The notes: generated from the letters alone by a model not told the origin. Shown: positions 1 to 9,099, counted from the stretch's first letter. The stretch is 64,000 nt of DNA from Flavobacterium sp. 9AF (GCF_902506265.1 NZ_LR733556.1:1888578-1952577), one strand, 5' to 3'. Program-made: numbers and translations.

Positions 1-15
1 CAAAATATACATATT

Positions 16-1020
16 ATGAGCACAGATAAAGACGCAAAATTAAAAGCCTTACAATTAACATTAGACAAATTAGATAAAACCTACGGAAAAGGAACTGTAA
101 TGAAGATGGGTGATGCTGCTGTAGAAGAAGTAGAGGTCATTTCATCAGGTTCATTAGGATTGGATTTAGCTCTTGGTGTAAATGGATATCCAAAAGGCAG
201 AATTATAGAAATATATGGTCCAGAATCTTCTGGTAAAACAACTTTAACCCTACATGCTATTGCAGAAACGCAAAAAGCAGGCGGAATTGCTGCTTTTATT
301 GATGCTGAGCATGCTTTTGATCGTTTTTATGCAGAGAAATTAGGAATTGATATCGATAATTTAATTATTTCTCAACCCGACAATGGAGAGCAAGCTCTTG
401 AAATAGCGGAAAGTTTAATTCGCTCTGGAGCTGTTGATATAGTGGTTATTGACTCAGTTGCTGCTTTAACACCAAAAAGTGAGATTGAAGGAGATATGGG
501 GGATTCTAAAATGGGTTTACATGCACGTTTGATGTCTCAAGCATTGCGAAAATTAACAGCAACTATACATAAAACAAACTGTACCGTTTTCTTTATTAAT
601 CAACTTCGTGATAAAATTGGAGTGATGTTTGGAAGTCCTGAAACAACTACTGGAGGTAACGCTTTAAAATTCTATGCTTCTGTACGAGTTGACATTAGAA
701 GGTCTTCACAAATTAAAGATGGAGAAAATGTAATTGGTAACAGAACTAAAGTTAAAATTGTTAAAAATAAAGTAGCACCTCCTTTTAAAACAGCTGAATT
801 TGACATCATGTATGGTGAGGGTGTTTCAAAAGTAGGTGAAGTTTTAGATTTAGCAGTAGAGTTTGAAATCATTAAAAAAAGTGGTTCATGGTTTAGTTAC
901 GGCGATACAAAATTAGGCCAAGGTAGAGATTCTGTGAAAGCCTTAATTAAAGATAATCCCGAATTAATGGACGAATTAGAAATTAAAATAAAGGAAACCA
1001 TTAAAGCGAATAATGCTTAA
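16..1020 (+). CDS. recA: Recombinase RecA
   Basis: This is the DNA-dependent ATPase that forms filaments on single-stranded DNA, drives homologous strand exchange and triggers LexA-type cleavage in the cytoplasm. At 334 residues it is full length for the family. The Walker A motif GPESSGKT is at residues 68-75, the Walker B strand VVIDSVAAL at about 143-151, and the DNA-binding L2 region follows [12 protein letters not shown] near residue 195. The C-terminus is short and mixed-charge. The start lies 15 bases into the window, so its promoter is outside. A hairpin terminator follows directly, suggesting a monocistronic unit or the end of one. Confidence 0.98.
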   Translation: MSTDKDAKLKALQLTLDKLDKTYGKGTVMKMGDAAVEEVEVISSGSLGLDLALGVNGYPKGRIIEIYGPESSGKTTLTLHAIAETQKAGGIAAFIDAEHAFDRFYAEKLGIDIDNLIISQPDNGEQALEIAESLIRSGAVDIVVIDSVAALTPKSEIEGDMGDSKMGLHARLMSQALRKLTATIHKTNCTVFFINQLRDKIGVMFGSPETTTGGNALKFYASVRVDIRRSSQIKDGENVIGNRTKVKIVKNKVAPPFKTAEFDIMYGEGVSKVGEVLDLAVEFEIIKKSGSWFSYGDTKLGQGRDSVKALIKDNPELMDELEIKIKETIKANNA

Positions 1021-1024
1021 AATT

Positions 1025-1055
1025 AAAAAATCACGAAATTTTCGTGATTTTTTAA
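1025..1055 (+). terminator. Intrinsic terminator after recA
   Basis: An AT-rich hairpin (arms TCACGAAA / TTTCGTGA at about 1031-1047) is followed by a T run, 5-35 bases after the recA stop. Confidence 0.8.
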
Positions 1056-1139
1056 TTTTATACGCAACCCTTTTCACTCTTTCACATCTAAGTTATAAAG
1101 AATAAAATTTAAAAGATAAATTAAAATATAATGTATATT

Positions 1140-1544
1140 ATGAAAAGAATACTTTTTTTACTAAGCTTATTTTTAGTACTAAACTCGTGTAGTCTTGATG
1201 AAGGAGAAAAATATCATTTTCAAATTTTAGCAGTTGAGGAAGCTATAGTACCAGACAGTTTTGAACTAGATGGTGTTTATGAAATTAAATTAAAATATTA
1301 TCGTCCTACTACCTGCCACGCTTACGATGGTTTGTACTATGATAAGGATTTAAACATTAGAACTATTGCAATAAGAACAGTCGTTTTTGAAAGAGATAAT
1401 TGTGCCCCAGCTGACACTGAACTCGTAGAAACCTCATTTAATTTTCATGTAACTAATAATGGTTCATACATTTTTAAGTTTTGGCAAGGAACAGATGCTA
1501 ATGGTGAAGATATTTTTTATGAGGTTGAAGTTCCAGTTATTTGA
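1140..1544 (+). CDS. Small orphan lipoprotein
   Basis: This is an unrecognised exported protein of about 134 residues. The N-terminus MKRILFLLSLFLVLNSC is a clear signal peptidase II signal, with the lipid-bearing Cys at position 17. An in-frame ATG three codons earlier (1131) is possible, but the MKR start gives the more typical positive n-region. The mature part is beta-rich and acidic with two further Cys residues, about 33 apart, that could form a disulfide. It sits between the recA terminator and a sigma factor gene 17 bases downstream, so it may be co-transcribed with the sigma/barrel pair. No function can be assigned. Confidence 0.7.
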   Translation: MKRILFLLSLFLVLNSCSLDEGEKYHFQILAVEEAIVPDSFELDGVYEIKLKYYRPTTCHAYDGLYYDKDLNIRTIAIRTVVFERDNCAPADTELVETSFNFHVTNNGSYIFKFWQGTDANGEDIFYEVEVPVI

Positions 1545-1561
1545 TATAAAGTTTTAAAATT

Positions 1562-2104
1562 TTGATAATTGACCAACTCATAAATGATTGTAAGAAAGGA
1601 AATACTAAGGCATTTGAACAAATATACAGACTATTAAGTCCTAAAATATTTGGAGTTTGCCTTAAGTATTCGAGAAACTATGAGGAAGCTCAAGATAATT
1701 TACAAGAAGGTTTTCTTCTTATATATGAAAAAATAGGTCAATTTCAATTTAAAGGTTCTTTTGAAGGCTGGGCCAAAAGAGTGGTAATCAATTTCATTCT
1801 TCAACAATATAGAAATCAAGGTGTATTTGAAATTGTTTCCGAAAATATACCTGATGAAGTGGAGATAGAAGTAGATGACGAACATATATCTATTGAATTC
1901 TTAACAAAAATTATTCAAGAATTACCTGATAGATATAGATTAGTTTTTAATCTTTATGTTATGGATGGTTATTCTCATAAAGAAATTGCAGAAATGCTAA
2001 ATATAAATATTGGTACATCAAAATCCAATTTAGCTAGAGCAAAGACTATTTTAAAAAGTAAAATTGAAACTCATAATACTGTTTCAATTCCAAATACGAA
2101 ATGA
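1562..2104 (+). CDS. ECF-type RNA polymerase sigma factor
   Basis: This sigma-70 family protein of 180 residues has region 2 at about residues 10-85 (aromatic and basic residues around FKGSFEGWAKRVVINFIL) and a region 4 helix-turn-helix at about 118-170 (LPDRYRLVFNLYVMDGYSHKEIAEML). It lacks regions 1 and 3, as extracytoplasmic-function sigma factors do. The only plausible start is TTG at 1562, with no in-frame ATG near it. Its stop overlaps the next start as ATGA, implying translational coupling to the membrane/beta-barrel protein that probably acts as its anti-sigma partner. Target promoters cannot be told from the sequence. Confidence 0.9.
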   Translation: MIIDQLINDCKKGNTKAFEQIYRLLSPKIFGVCLKYSRNYEEAQDNLQEGFLLIYEKIGQFQFKGSFEGWAKRVVINFILQQYRNQGVFEIVSENIPDEVEIEVDDEHISIEFLTKIIQELPDRYRLVFNLYVMDGYSHKEIAEMLNINIGTSKSNLARAKTILKSKIETHNTVSIPNTK

Positions 2105-3927
2105 AAGAAAATAAAAATATAGAGCGATTATTTCAAGAAAAATTTAAAGAATTTGAGGCTTCTCCTCCAGAGGATTCTTGGGATATAATTGCTTCTAAAA
2201 TTAAAGAAAAAAAGAAAGAAAGAAAAGCAATTCCTTTTTGGTTTAAAGCCTCAGGAATAGCTGCTTCATTTCTTATAGGCTCTTTGCTAATTTTCAATTA
2301 TTTGTCTAATGACAATGATTTTAAAATTAATGAAGATAAAATTGTTTTGGACGAAAACAAGAATATAAAGGACAATAATAACACTGATAGTAATCAAAAT
2401 AAACTTCCTCCTAATAATAGCATTGTAGAAAAAAATAAAATACCTTCTATAGAAGCAGAAACAACCAAATTTAAATCAAAACCCACACAAATTCAGCAAA
2501 AAATAAAAACATCGAAAGAAGAAAGTTGGGCACACAATTCTGATCAATTAAATGATTTATCAAATGAAAAAGATTTAGTTAAAAAAGAGGCTACTTTACA
2601 AAATCAATTAGTAAAAGTAGTATCTAATGAAGCTACTGTTAATGTTTCTTCCAAAAAGAATAAAAATCTAGATAATAAAGAAGATTCTTTTGGTACAAAG
2701 TCTAAGTTATTGACAGATAAAGAATTTAAAAATGCAATTTCAAATTCTGCTCAAACTACTTCGGTTGAAGTTGACAGTACAAAGAAAGTTTTAAAGAACA
2801 ATATACTATCTATTAAAACGGCTTCAATGACTAATTCTAAATTTATTAACAAAGAGCATGAGAATTCATCGACAGATAGTAATAAAAACAGTATTGCTTC
2901 AACTATGAATGAAACTGACAACAACTCAGAAAATGAAGCAACATTTTTAGAAAAAAACAAAGGTTTGCTGCTAGAAAAATCACAAAAATTAAATAATAAT
3001 AATGACATAATTGTCAATTTAGAAGATAAAGACAAAAAAAATAATGCTATTATAGAAAACAAAAAAAATCAAAATGGCATAATTAAAGATAGTACTATAG
3101 TAATTGCAGAAGTTAAAACTGAAGTAAATGCTCTAGAACAATTGCTAAAAGAAAAGGAAGAGGGAAAGAATGCTGATGAAAAAGAAGAAGAGAAAAGAAG
3201 TAAATGGGTGGTAAGCACCAATGCTGCACCCGTTTATTTCAATTCCATTTCTAATGGTTCTCCTATAGATGAACAATTTGCAAATAATGAGAAAAACTAT
3301 GCCCAAACACTTAGTTATGGTGTAGGATTACAATATGATCTCACAAAAAAAATTAGTATTCGTTCAGGAATTAACTCAATAAATATAAATTATAATACGA
3401 ATAACGTCTATTATTCAAGTACTTTAAGAGAAGTTAGTGGTACCAATCTAAATATTACTAAAAATAGTAATGGTCAAAATTTAGTTCTAAGAAACTCTCC
3501 TGCAACAACAACTTCTTCCGATATTTCTTCTTTATCTATTGATGTAGAAAATATGAATGAGGCAAGTTTAGCTAGCTTAAATCAAGAAATGGGCTATATA
3601 GAAGTTCCATTAGAATTAACTTACAAAATAATAGATCAAAAAATAGGCATTCAAGTTATAGGAGGAATGAGTACCTTATTTTTAAATAAAAACAATATAT
3701 CCCTTGTATCAAATGGATCCGAAATGGAAATTGGAAAGGCAAATAATTTAAACGATATCCATTTTAGTAGTAATATTGGTTTGGGTTTTAATTACAAGTT
3801 CTTAGAGTCATTTCAATTGAATGTTCAACCTGTCTTTAAATATCAAATCAATACTTTTAATTCTAATGCTGGAAATTTCAAACCGTATATTGTTGGTTTA
3901 TATTCTGGACTTAGTTTTAATTTTTAA
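2101..3927 (+). CDS. Anti-sigma-like inner-membrane/outer-membrane beta-barrel protein
   Basis: This 608-residue protein has three visible parts. Residues 1-45 are a charged cytoplasmic-type segment (PPEDSWDIIASKI) like those of flavobacterial anti-sigma proteins. Residues 48-67 form a single hydrophobic helix. Residues about 70-365 are a low-complexity Asn/Lys/Asp/Ser-rich linker ending in an acidic KEEEKR block. Residues about 368-608 look like an outer-membrane beta-barrel of the OMP_b-brl_2 type, with the YIEVPLELTY strand and a terminal Phe. It overlaps the sigma factor gene by four bases. I infer that it holds the sigma factor and links it to the outer membrane. The N-terminal role rests on context. 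Confidence 0.8.
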   Translation: MKENKNIERLFQEKFKEFEASPPEDSWDIIASKIKEKKKERKAIPFWFKASGIAASFLIGSLLIFNYLSNDNDFKINEDKIVLDENKNIKDNNNTDSNQNKLPPNNSIVEKNKIPSIEAETTKFKSKPTQIQQKIKTSKEESWAHNSDQLNDLSNEKDLVKKEATLQNQLVKVVSNEATVNVSSKKNKNLDNKEDSFGTKSKLLTDKEFKNAISNSAQTTSVEVDSTKKVLKNNILSIKTASMTNSKFINKEHENSSTDSNKNSIASTMNETDNNSENEATFLEKNKGLLLEKSQKLNNNNDIIVNLEDKDKKNNAIIENKKNQNGIIKDSTIVIAEVKTEVNALEQLLKEKEEGKNADEKEEEKRSKWVVSTNAAPVYFNSISNGSPIDEQFANNEKNYAQTLSYGVGLQYDLTKKISIRSGINSININYNTNNVYYSSTLREVSGTNLNITKNSNGQNLVLRNSPATTTSSDISSLSIDVENMNEASLASLNQEMGYIEVPLELTYKIIDQKIGIQVIGGMSTLFLNKNNISLVSNGSEMEIGKANNLNDIHFSSNIGLGFNYKFLESFQLNVQPVFKYQINTFNSNAGNFKPYIVGLYSGLSFNF

Positions 3928-3990
3928 TTTGGTTAAACTTAAAAATTTTAGTTAGTAGTTTTATTGTTCTTTTGATAAGGCATAAAACTG

Positions 3991-4020
3991 AAAAAGTCCC
4001 AAAAATTTGGGACTTTTTTA
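3991..4020. terminator. Bidirectional intrinsic terminator
   Basis: The hairpin arms AAAAAGTCCCAAA / TTTGGGACTTTTT lie between two convergent genes, with T runs on both strands. It can stop both the barrel-protein gene and the MORN-like gene. Confidence 0.85.
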
Positions 4021-4037
4021 TTATTTAATTTAAAGTA

Positions 4038-4382
4038 TTAATTTTTAACTAATGCTTCTTTAGACCATTTTTTTACTTCTGCGATTCTACTATTTGCAAA
4101 ATCTACTTCATTTAATGCTTTATCACTCCAAAAAAACCATTTACCAGTCTTTTGTCCTTTTTCATATTCTCCCATCGCTTGCTTTGAACCATCTAAATTA
4201 TATGAAATCCATTTTCCATGAAGTTTACCATCTAAATAAGATCCCTCTTGTTTAATCTGACCATTTTCATAAAAATAAGTAGCTTTAACCATATTACCAA
4301 CCACTTCATATTTTGGTTGAATTTCTTGTGCAAACATCATTCCTGAAGCCAATAAAACTGCTGCAATAACTATCTTTTTCAT
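4038..4382 (-). CDS. Secreted MORN-like (YwqK-type) repeat protein
   Basis: This 114-residue protein starts with a signal peptide (MKKIVIAAVLLASGMMFAQ, cut after AQ). At least two MORN-like/YwqK repeats follow: YFYENGQIKQEGSYLDGKLH, then a second around NLDGSKQAMGEYEKGQKTGK. Such repeats form short beta-hairpins; in Bacteroidota they are often named toxin-antitoxin YwqK family, but nothing here indicates a toxin partner. It is probably periplasmic or surface-located. A well-formed -33/-7 promoter lies just upstream, and a shared terminator follows. It is likely a monocistronic gene of unknown role. Confidence 0.8.
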   Translation of the reverse strand: MKKIVIAAVLLASGMMFAQEIQPKYEVVGNMVKATYFYENGQIKQEGSYLDGKLHGKWISYNLDGSKQAMGEYEKGQKTGKWFFWSDKALNEVDFANSRIAEVKKWSKEALVKN

Positions 4383-4416
4383 ATTATTTATAATTAATAG
4401 GTTAACGATTATATAA

Positions 4417-4447
4417 CAAATATAAAAAAAAATTTACACAAAACAAA
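4417..4447 (-). promoter_or_regulatory. Bacteroidota-type promoter for the MORN-like gene
   Basis: On the minus strand the -33 box is TTTG (4444-4447) and the -7 box is TATATTTG (4417-4424), separated by 19 bases. The start codon is about 35 bases downstream. This matches the known TTTG / TAnnTTTG consensus of the phylum. Confidence 0.65.
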
Positions 4448-4483
4448 CTTTTACTTAACAATTTAGTAACATTGAAAAGTAAG

Positions 4484-4516
4484 CATAAAAAAACCAACGT
4501 GAAGCACGTTGGTCTT
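4484..4516 (-). terminator. Terminator of the TlpA-like gene
   Basis: A 9-bp stem ACCAACGTG / CACGTTGGT (4493-4513) with a 3-base loop is followed on the minus strand by a run of Ts, directly after the thioredoxin-like gene stop at 4534. Confidence 0.85.
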
Positions 4517-4533
4517 TTATATTAAATTAAAAT

Positions 4534-5541
4534 TTATTTATTGAAAAACTCTCCTAATGTTGAGTCCAATCCATCCGATGATGGTCTTGGTGCATCAGCA
4601 AAAATAACTTTTCCATCTGGTCCAATTAAAATAAATCTTGGAATAGCATTTACACCAAAAGCTTTAATAAAATCTGAATTCCAATTATTATCTGCAAATA
4701 ATTGTACACCTCCTAATTGTTTGTCAGTTACAAATTTTTTCCATTTTTCGTAATCTTTTTGAGTATCTACAGATATACTAACGAAAACAATATTATCATT
4801 ATGATATTTCTCTTCTATTTTTTTCAGGTAAGGTATTTCAGCTCTACAAGGAGCACACCAAGTTGCCCAAATATCTATATAAACATATTTCCCTTTAAAA
4901 TCTTCTAATTTAGTCTTACCGCCTTTATGATTTTCAAAATTAAAAGTGGGACTAGCAATACCATTCATCTTTTCAGATGTTTTCTTTTGTACATAATACT
5001 GACTCAACATCATGGATTCTTGTTGAATCATCGCGGATAACATTTGTGATAAAGATGCATCTATCCCTGCTTTTTGTAAAATAGCTAAATCATTATTTTT
5101 CTTCTTATCTAAACTCGATTGAAAAGTGGCTTCATCTTCAGTAAATAAAACATCTAACTCTTTCTCAAAAACCTCATCACTTAGTGCTTTTTGTGCTAAA
5201 TAATTATTTTCTACAGCACCTTTACCTTCATATTTAATAGATTCATCAAAACTTTTTGCATCCATAGATAATTTTAAATCATATCCATTTTTAAGGAACA
5301 GCATGGTAGTTTCTGAACCATCAAAAAGTTGGAATAATCCTTCATTTGGAATTTCAAAAGCATCTTTAAATTGCCCTCTTTTATTAAGACGTAACGTTTT
5401 CTTAAAGTTTTTTCCAGAAGCTAAAACTATAGAATCTGAATTACGATTTGCGATTTTACCTTCAAAAGTAACCATTTTTGAAGCATCCTGAGCATGAACA
5501 GACAAAACAGCAAGCCATATTAATGTTACCAATTTTTTCAT
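4534..5541 (-). CDS. TlpA-family thiol-disulfide oxidoreductase with DUF4369-like N-terminus
   Basis: This 335-residue exported protein has a signal peptide (cut after VHAQ, residue 18), a beta-rich N-terminal domain resembling DUF4369 (about 22-110), a helical linker, and a C-terminal thioredoxin fold. The active site is WATWCAPC, with Cys229 and Cys232, and the cis-Pro is in AIPRFILIGP. It probably reduces or isomerises disulfides in the periplasm, for example in cytochrome c maturation or envelope folding; the substrate is unknown. It is divergent from aspS, and a TAGATTTG -7 box lies about 30 bases upstream of its ATG. A strong terminator follows. Confidence 0.92.
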   Translation of the reverse strand: MKKLVTLIWLAVLSVHAQDASKMVTFEGKIANRNSDSIVLASGKNFKKTLRLNKRGQFKDAFEIPNEGLFQLFDGSETTMLFLKNGYDLKLSMDAKSFDESIKYEGKGAVENNYLAQKALSDEVFEKELDVLFTEDEATFQSSLDKKKNNDLAILQKAGIDASLSQMLSAMIQQESMMLSQYYVQKKTSEKMNGIASPTFNFENHKGGKTKLEDFKGKYVYIDIWATWCAPCRAEIPYLKKIEEKYHNDNIVFVSISVDTQKDYEKWKKFVTDKQLGGVQLFADNNWNSDFIKAFGVNAIPRFILIGPDGKVIFADAPRPSSDGLDSTLGEFFNK

Positions 5542-5570
5542 AAGACTTAAATTGAATTAAAAATAATCCT

Positions 5571-5578
5571 CAAATCTA
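5571..5578 (-). promoter_or_regulatory. -7 box of the TlpA-like gene
   Basis: TAGATTTG on the minus strand fits TAnnTTTG and lies 29 bases before the ATG. I see no clear -33 box. Confidence 0.4.
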
Positions 5579-5611
5579 ATAAATTTACTCGATAAAATTA
5601 ATATTTGTTAT

Positions 5612-5619
5612 TACTTTTG
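5612..5619 (+). promoter_or_regulatory. -7 box of aspS
   Basis: TACTTTTG fits the TAnnTTTG consensus and ends 16 bases before the aspS ATG, which would give a very short leader. Confidence 0.45.
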
Positions 5620-5635
5620 CATAAATTTTAATAAA

Positions 5636-7381
5636 ATGTATAGAAGTCATTCTTGTGGAGAACTTACTGCTTCACATATAAATACAGAAGTAACATTAGC
5701 TGGTTGGGTACAAAAAACACGTGACAAAGGTTTTATGATTTGGGTAGATGTTAGAGATCGATACGGTATAACCCAATTAATATTTGATGAAAAAAGAACG
5801 CAACCAAACGTTTTTGAAAAAGCAAAAACACTAGGTAGAGAATTTGTTATTCAAGTAAAAGGAACTGTCATTGAAAGGGAATCAAAAAACCCGAATATGC
5901 CAACTGGTGAAATTGAAATTTTAGTTTCCGAATTGAATATCTTAAATGAAGCCATGCTTCCTCCATTTACAATAGAAGATGAAACGGATGGTGGGGAAGA
6001 TATCAGAATGAAATATCGTTATTTAGATATTCGTAGAAACCCAGTAAAAAATAATTTATTATTCCGTCATAAAGTAAGTATGGAAGTTCGTAAATACCTT
6101 TCAGATAAAGGTTTTTGCGATATTGAAACACCTTACTTAATTAAATCTACTCCAGAAGGTGCAAGAGATTTTGTGGTTCCAAGTAGAATGAATGAAGGAC
6201 AATTTTATGCTTTACCACAATCGCCTCAAACTTTCAAGCAGTTATTGATGGTAGGTGGTATGGATAAGTATTTCCAAATTGTAAAATGTTTTAGAGACGA
6301 AGATTTACGTGCAGACCGTCAACCAGAGTTTACGCAGATAGACTGCGAAATGGCTTTTGTAGAGCAAGAAGACATTTTAGATATGTTTGAAGGTTTAACA
6401 CGTCATTTGTTAAAAGAAATTAAAGGTATTGAAGTAAATAAATTTCCTAGAATCACCTATGATTATGCTATGAAAACGTATGGAAATGACAAACCAGATA
6501 TTCGTTTTGAGATGAAGTTTGGTGAGTTAAATGCTGTGGCACAACATAAAGATTTTAGTGTATTCAATTCGGCTGAATTAGTAGTAGGTATTGCTGCTCC
6601 AGGTTGTGCTTCTTATACTAGAAAAGAAATTGATGCGTTAATTGATTGGGTAAAAAGACCTCAAATAGGTGCTTCGGGAATGGTATATGTAAGATGTGAA
6701 GATGACGGAACATTTAAATCATCTGTTGATAAATTTTACGACCAAGAAGATTTGAAAAAATGGGCTGAAATTACAAATGCAAAACCAGGTGATTTAATTT
6801 TAATTTTATCGGGTAATGCTGACAAAACAAGAACCCAACTTTCCGCTCTTAGAATGGAAGTGGCTACACGTCTAGGATTGAGAAAATCAGATGAATTTGC
6901 TCCTTTATGGGTGGTTGATTTTCCATTATTAGAATGGGATGAAGAAAGTGGTCGCTATCATGCGATGCACCATCCTTTTACTTCTCCAAAACCAGAAGAC
7001 ATTCAATTAATTGAAACGAATCCTGGAAAAGTAAGAGCGAATGCTTATGATATGGTTTTAAATGGAAATGAAATTGGTGGTGGTTCTATTCGTATTCATG
7101 ATAGAGAGTTACAATCTAGAATGTTTGACTTACTCGGATTTAGTAAAGAGGAAGCACAGGCACAATTTGGTTTCTTAATGAATGCTTTTGAATATGGTGC
7201 TCCTCCACATGGTGGCTTGGCTTTTGGATTAGACCGATTAGTATCAATTTTAGGTGGTCAAGAAACCATTCGTGATTTTATTGCTTTCCCAAAAAACAAC
7301 TCGGGTAGAGATGTCATGATTGATGCCCCATCAAAAATTGACAACAAACAATTAGAGGAATTACATATTAAATTGAAATAA
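5636..7381 (+). CDS. aspS: Aspartate--tRNA ligase
   Basis: This class II aminoacyl-tRNA synthetase charges tRNA-Asp in the cytoplasm. The 581 residues carry an N-terminal OB-fold anticodon-binding domain (about 1-105), the catalytic core with motif 2 ([18 protein letters not shown], near residue 220) and motif 3 ([14 protein letters not shown], near 530). A bacterial-type GAD insertion lies between about residues 280 and 410. Length and insertion fit the bacterial form, not the archaeal. The N-terminal [10 protein letters not shown] is the usual family start. Transcription probably starts from the TACTTTTG box just upstream, and a terminator lies seven bases after the stop. Confidence 0.98.
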   Translation: MYRSHSCGELTASHINTEVTLAGWVQKTRDKGFMIWVDVRDRYGITQLIFDEKRTQPNVFEKAKTLGREFVIQVKGTVIERESKNPNMPTGEIEILVSELNILNEAMLPPFTIEDETDGGEDIRMKYRYLDIRRNPVKNNLLFRHKVSMEVRKYLSDKGFCDIETPYLIKSTPEGARDFVVPSRMNEGQFYALPQSPQTFKQLLMVGGMDKYFQIVKCFRDEDLRADRQPEFTQIDCEMAFVEQEDILDMFEGLTRHLLKEIKGIEVNKFPRITYDYAMKTYGNDKPDIRFEMKFGELNAVAQHKDFSVFNSAELVVGIAAPGCASYTRKEIDALIDWVKRPQIGASGMVYVRCEDDGTFKSSVDKFYDQEDLKKWAEITNAKPGDLILILSGNADKTRTQLSALRMEVATRLGLRKSDEFAPLWVVDFPLLEWDEESGRYHAMHHPFTSPKPEDIQLIETNPGKVRANAYDMVLNGNEIGGGSIRIHDRELQSRMFDLLGFSKEEAQAQFGFLMNAFEYGAPPHGGLAFGLDRLVSILGGQETIRDFIAFPKNNSGRDVMIDAPSKIDNKQLEELHIKLK

Positions 7382-7387
7382 ATAATT

Positions 7388-7413
7388 AAAAGGACTTATA
7401 AAGTCCTTTTTTT
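7388..7413 (+). terminator. Terminator after aspS
   Basis: The stem AAAGGACTT / AAGTCCTTT with loop ATA and a T run lies between aspS and the next small gene, whose ATG is only 12 bases further on. Confidence 0.85.
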
Positions 7414-7425
7414 AATCTTAAAAAA

Positions 7426-7659
7426 ATGAAATACTTTATATTAGCCTTGCTTATCTTATTTTTCATCTTAGTAGGCTATGGCTCATATTTGAATGCTGAA
7501 GTGGCCAAATCTGGAGACAAATGGATTGGAATTGGTGTATTACTAATCGCATTTGGAATAATGCCTCTTTTTATTGCTTCAAGATATAAAAAAAGTAAAT
7601 TAAAAGAATTCTTGAACAACCAACTCAATAAAAACAGCGAAAAAACTGAAAATCAGTAA
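7426..7659 (+). CDS. Small two-helix membrane protein, unknown function
   Basis: This 77-residue protein has two predicted membrane helices (about residues 3-24 and 35-52) separated by a short Lys/Asp-containing loop, and a basic, Asn/Lys-rich C-terminal tail. I do not recognise a family. The initiator ATG follows the aspS terminator by 12 bases, so expression would depend on read-through or on a promoter overlapping that terminator; none is evident. The gene runs with the strand of aspS and of the cold-shock gene downstream. Coding is supported by its clean membrane-protein pattern, not by homology. Confidence 0.6.
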   Translation: MKYFILALLILFFILVGYGSYLNAEVAKSGDKWIGIGVLLIAFGIMPLFIASRYKKSKLKEFLNNQLNKNSEKTENQ

Positions 7660-7676
7660 ATTTCTTTCTAAAAATC

Positions 7677-7706
7677 ATTGTCGCTTTATTATTAATTTTA
7701 TCTTTG
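7677..7706 (+). promoter_or_regulatory. Promoter of the cold-shock gene
   Basis: The -33-like ATTG (7677-7680) is spaced 18 bases from the -7 box TATCTTTG (7699-7706). The ATG at 7735 leaves a leader of about 20 bases. Confidence 0.6.
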
Positions 7707-7734
7707 AGAATTATTAATATTTATTTTTTATTTA

Positions 7735-7935
7735 ATGCGAACAGGCACAGTTAAATTCTTCAATGAAGAAAAAGGTTACGGTTTCATCACTGATGAAGAA
7801 ACTGGAAAAGACATCTTTGTACACGCAAGCGGAATGAAGGGTGATTCTTTATCACAAGGAGCGCGAGTGAGCTACGAAGAAGAAGAAGGAAGAAAAGGTA
7901 AAATAGCTGCTCAAGTAGTAGTTATCGAAGACTAA
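7735..7935 (+). CDS. Cold-shock domain protein (CspA family)
   Basis: This single cold-shock domain of 66 residues binds single-stranded RNA or DNA and acts as an RNA chaperone. Both nucleic-acid-binding motifs are visible: RNP1 KGYGFI at residues 14-19 and RNP2 DIFVHAS at about 26-32. The start MRTGTVKFFNEEKGYGFI is normal for the family. It has its own promoter with a TATCTTTG box and a strong terminator, so it is a single-gene unit. Whether it is cold-induced cannot be judged: the leader is too short to hold a long thermosensor like that of E. coli cspA. Confidence 0.95.
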   Translation: MRTGTVKFFNEEKGYGFITDEETGKDIFVHASGMKGDSLSQGARVSYEEEEGRKGKIAAQVVVIED

Positions 7936-7965
7936 TATAATTATTTTTTGATTACCTAAAAAATT

Positions 7966-7996
7966 AAAAAGTCCTGCAATTGCAGGACTTTTTTTA
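7966..7996 (+). terminator. Terminator after the cold-shock gene
   Basis: The perfect stem AGTCCTGCAA / TTGCAGGACT (7970-7989) is flanked by A and T runs. Confidence 0.9.
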
Positions 7997-8288
7997 CAAA
8001 CTTAAAAAACAAACTATTTATTTAACCCAAATAAATATTTTTACTGATTTAATATATAGGCACTCTACTCTCTTACTATTCTATTCACAACTTATTTATA
8101 AAAAGAGTATCATTGAATTTATTCAATTTAAAGAGGCTGTCCAAAAAGTATAATCCTGAAAAGCTAAAATTGTCTTCGCTTATTTAATTATTGCCGATCA
8201 ATTATTTTATACCCCAAAATAAATTTAGAATGACAAAAACAAGACTTTTCAGACAGCTTCTTCTCAATAAAAAAAGGCATCCCTCTTC
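7997..8288. other. Gene-free stretch with a MITE-like element
   Basis: No credible ORF is visible in this gap between the cold-shock terminator and a lipoprotein gene. It is AT-rich and holds one element bounded by imperfect terminal inverted repeats (8132-8261). The remainder shows nothing recognisable. Confidence 0.6.
8132..8261. repeat. MITE-like element with terminal inverted repeats
   Basis: The 17-base ends AGAGGCTGTCCAAAAAG (8132-8148) and CTTTTCAGACAGCTTCT (8245-8261) are inverted repeats with three mismatches. The 130-bp interior has no ORF. The size and ends suggest a non-autonomous transposon remnant, but no convincing target-site duplication is visible. Confidence 0.45.
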
Positions 8289-8999
8289 TTATCTCTCAAA
8301 ACGATATTTTTTTGTTGAAAATTCATAGGGATTAGGACCAAAATTGAGTAATTCAAGCTTAAAATCAGATCTGTTAATATGAGTAATTAAATCATTTTTC
8401 TTAAAAATATTAATATAATCTAAACCTAAAGTTATTCTAACATCTCCATTTAACCTTGAAAAACCATAAATTTGATAGCTATTTACGGGAATTTGAGTAG
8501 TAGCAAATAGTAGTTCACTTCCTTTCATTTTTAAATAATCAAATTGATATCCTTTACAAACAACAGCAGGTTGTTGAATATTAGATTGGTCGATTATTTT
8601 ACTTGTTTCTAAAGGTTTTAATATCGTATCATACATTTCTTCTGATGTTACTGCAGAGATATTTTGTTTTAAAATAATTTTATCCCCTTTTTCAGTTGTA
8701 CCATAAATTTCATAATCTCCATTAGGATAAGAAATTACAGCATCAATCATATCATCATTTGGTATATATAATATTCGTTCAAAAGTTTCATCTACATAAA
8801 ACCAAAGTTGATTCTTTTCTCCATTCATCTCATATTGATAAATCAATGCATTTGGAAAATACTGTATGTAATCTTGTTTTTTTGAGGATTCTGAAACCAA
8901 AGATTTTTTTTCTTGATTAAGTAAACTCTTATGTTGTCTTTCCTTTCGACAACTCAAAAAACAACAAAATAAGAGACAGACTACTAATATATTTTTCAT
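8289..8999 (-). CDS. Lipoprotein of unknown function
   Basis: This 236-residue protein has a lipoprotein signal (MKNILVVCLLFCCFLSC, lipid Cys at 17) and a basic stretch right after it (RKERQHK). The mature part is beta-rich with many aromatic residues and ends in KYRFER. No known domain is recognised. It is the last gene of the minus-strand surface-protein series but is separated from the preceding gene by 100 bases, so it may have its own promoter. It sits next to the MITE-like element. Confidence 0.7.
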   Translation of the reverse strand: MKNILVVCLLFCCFLSCRKERQHKSLLNQEKKSLVSESSKKQDYIQYFPNALIYQYEMNGEKNQLWFYVDETFERILYIPNDDMIDAVISYPNGDYEIYGTTEKGDKIILKQNISAVTSEEMYDTILKPLETSKIIDQSNIQQPAVVCKGYQFDYLKMKGSELLFATTQIPVNSYQIYGFSRLNGDVRITLGLDYINIFKKNDLITHINRSDFKLELLNFGPNPYEFSTKKYRFER

Positions 9000-9099
9000 T
9001 TATTTATTTTTTGACAGATTAAGCTGAGTCATATACTTATTAATTCCCTTTTTTAATACCTTTAAGTTCAGCTTGAATTAGCTCATATCAAGTATAAAA

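Noticed and set aside
2751..3062. 103-codon minus-strand ORF
   Set aside because: It is the antisense of the low-complexity linker of the beta-barrel gene; its Ser/Leu/Phe-rich composition follows from that and there is no separate promoter or motif.
4038..4382. Antitoxin of a toxin-antitoxin pair (YwqK name)
   Set aside because: The protein is exported and no toxin gene is adjacent; only the MORN-like repeat is supported.
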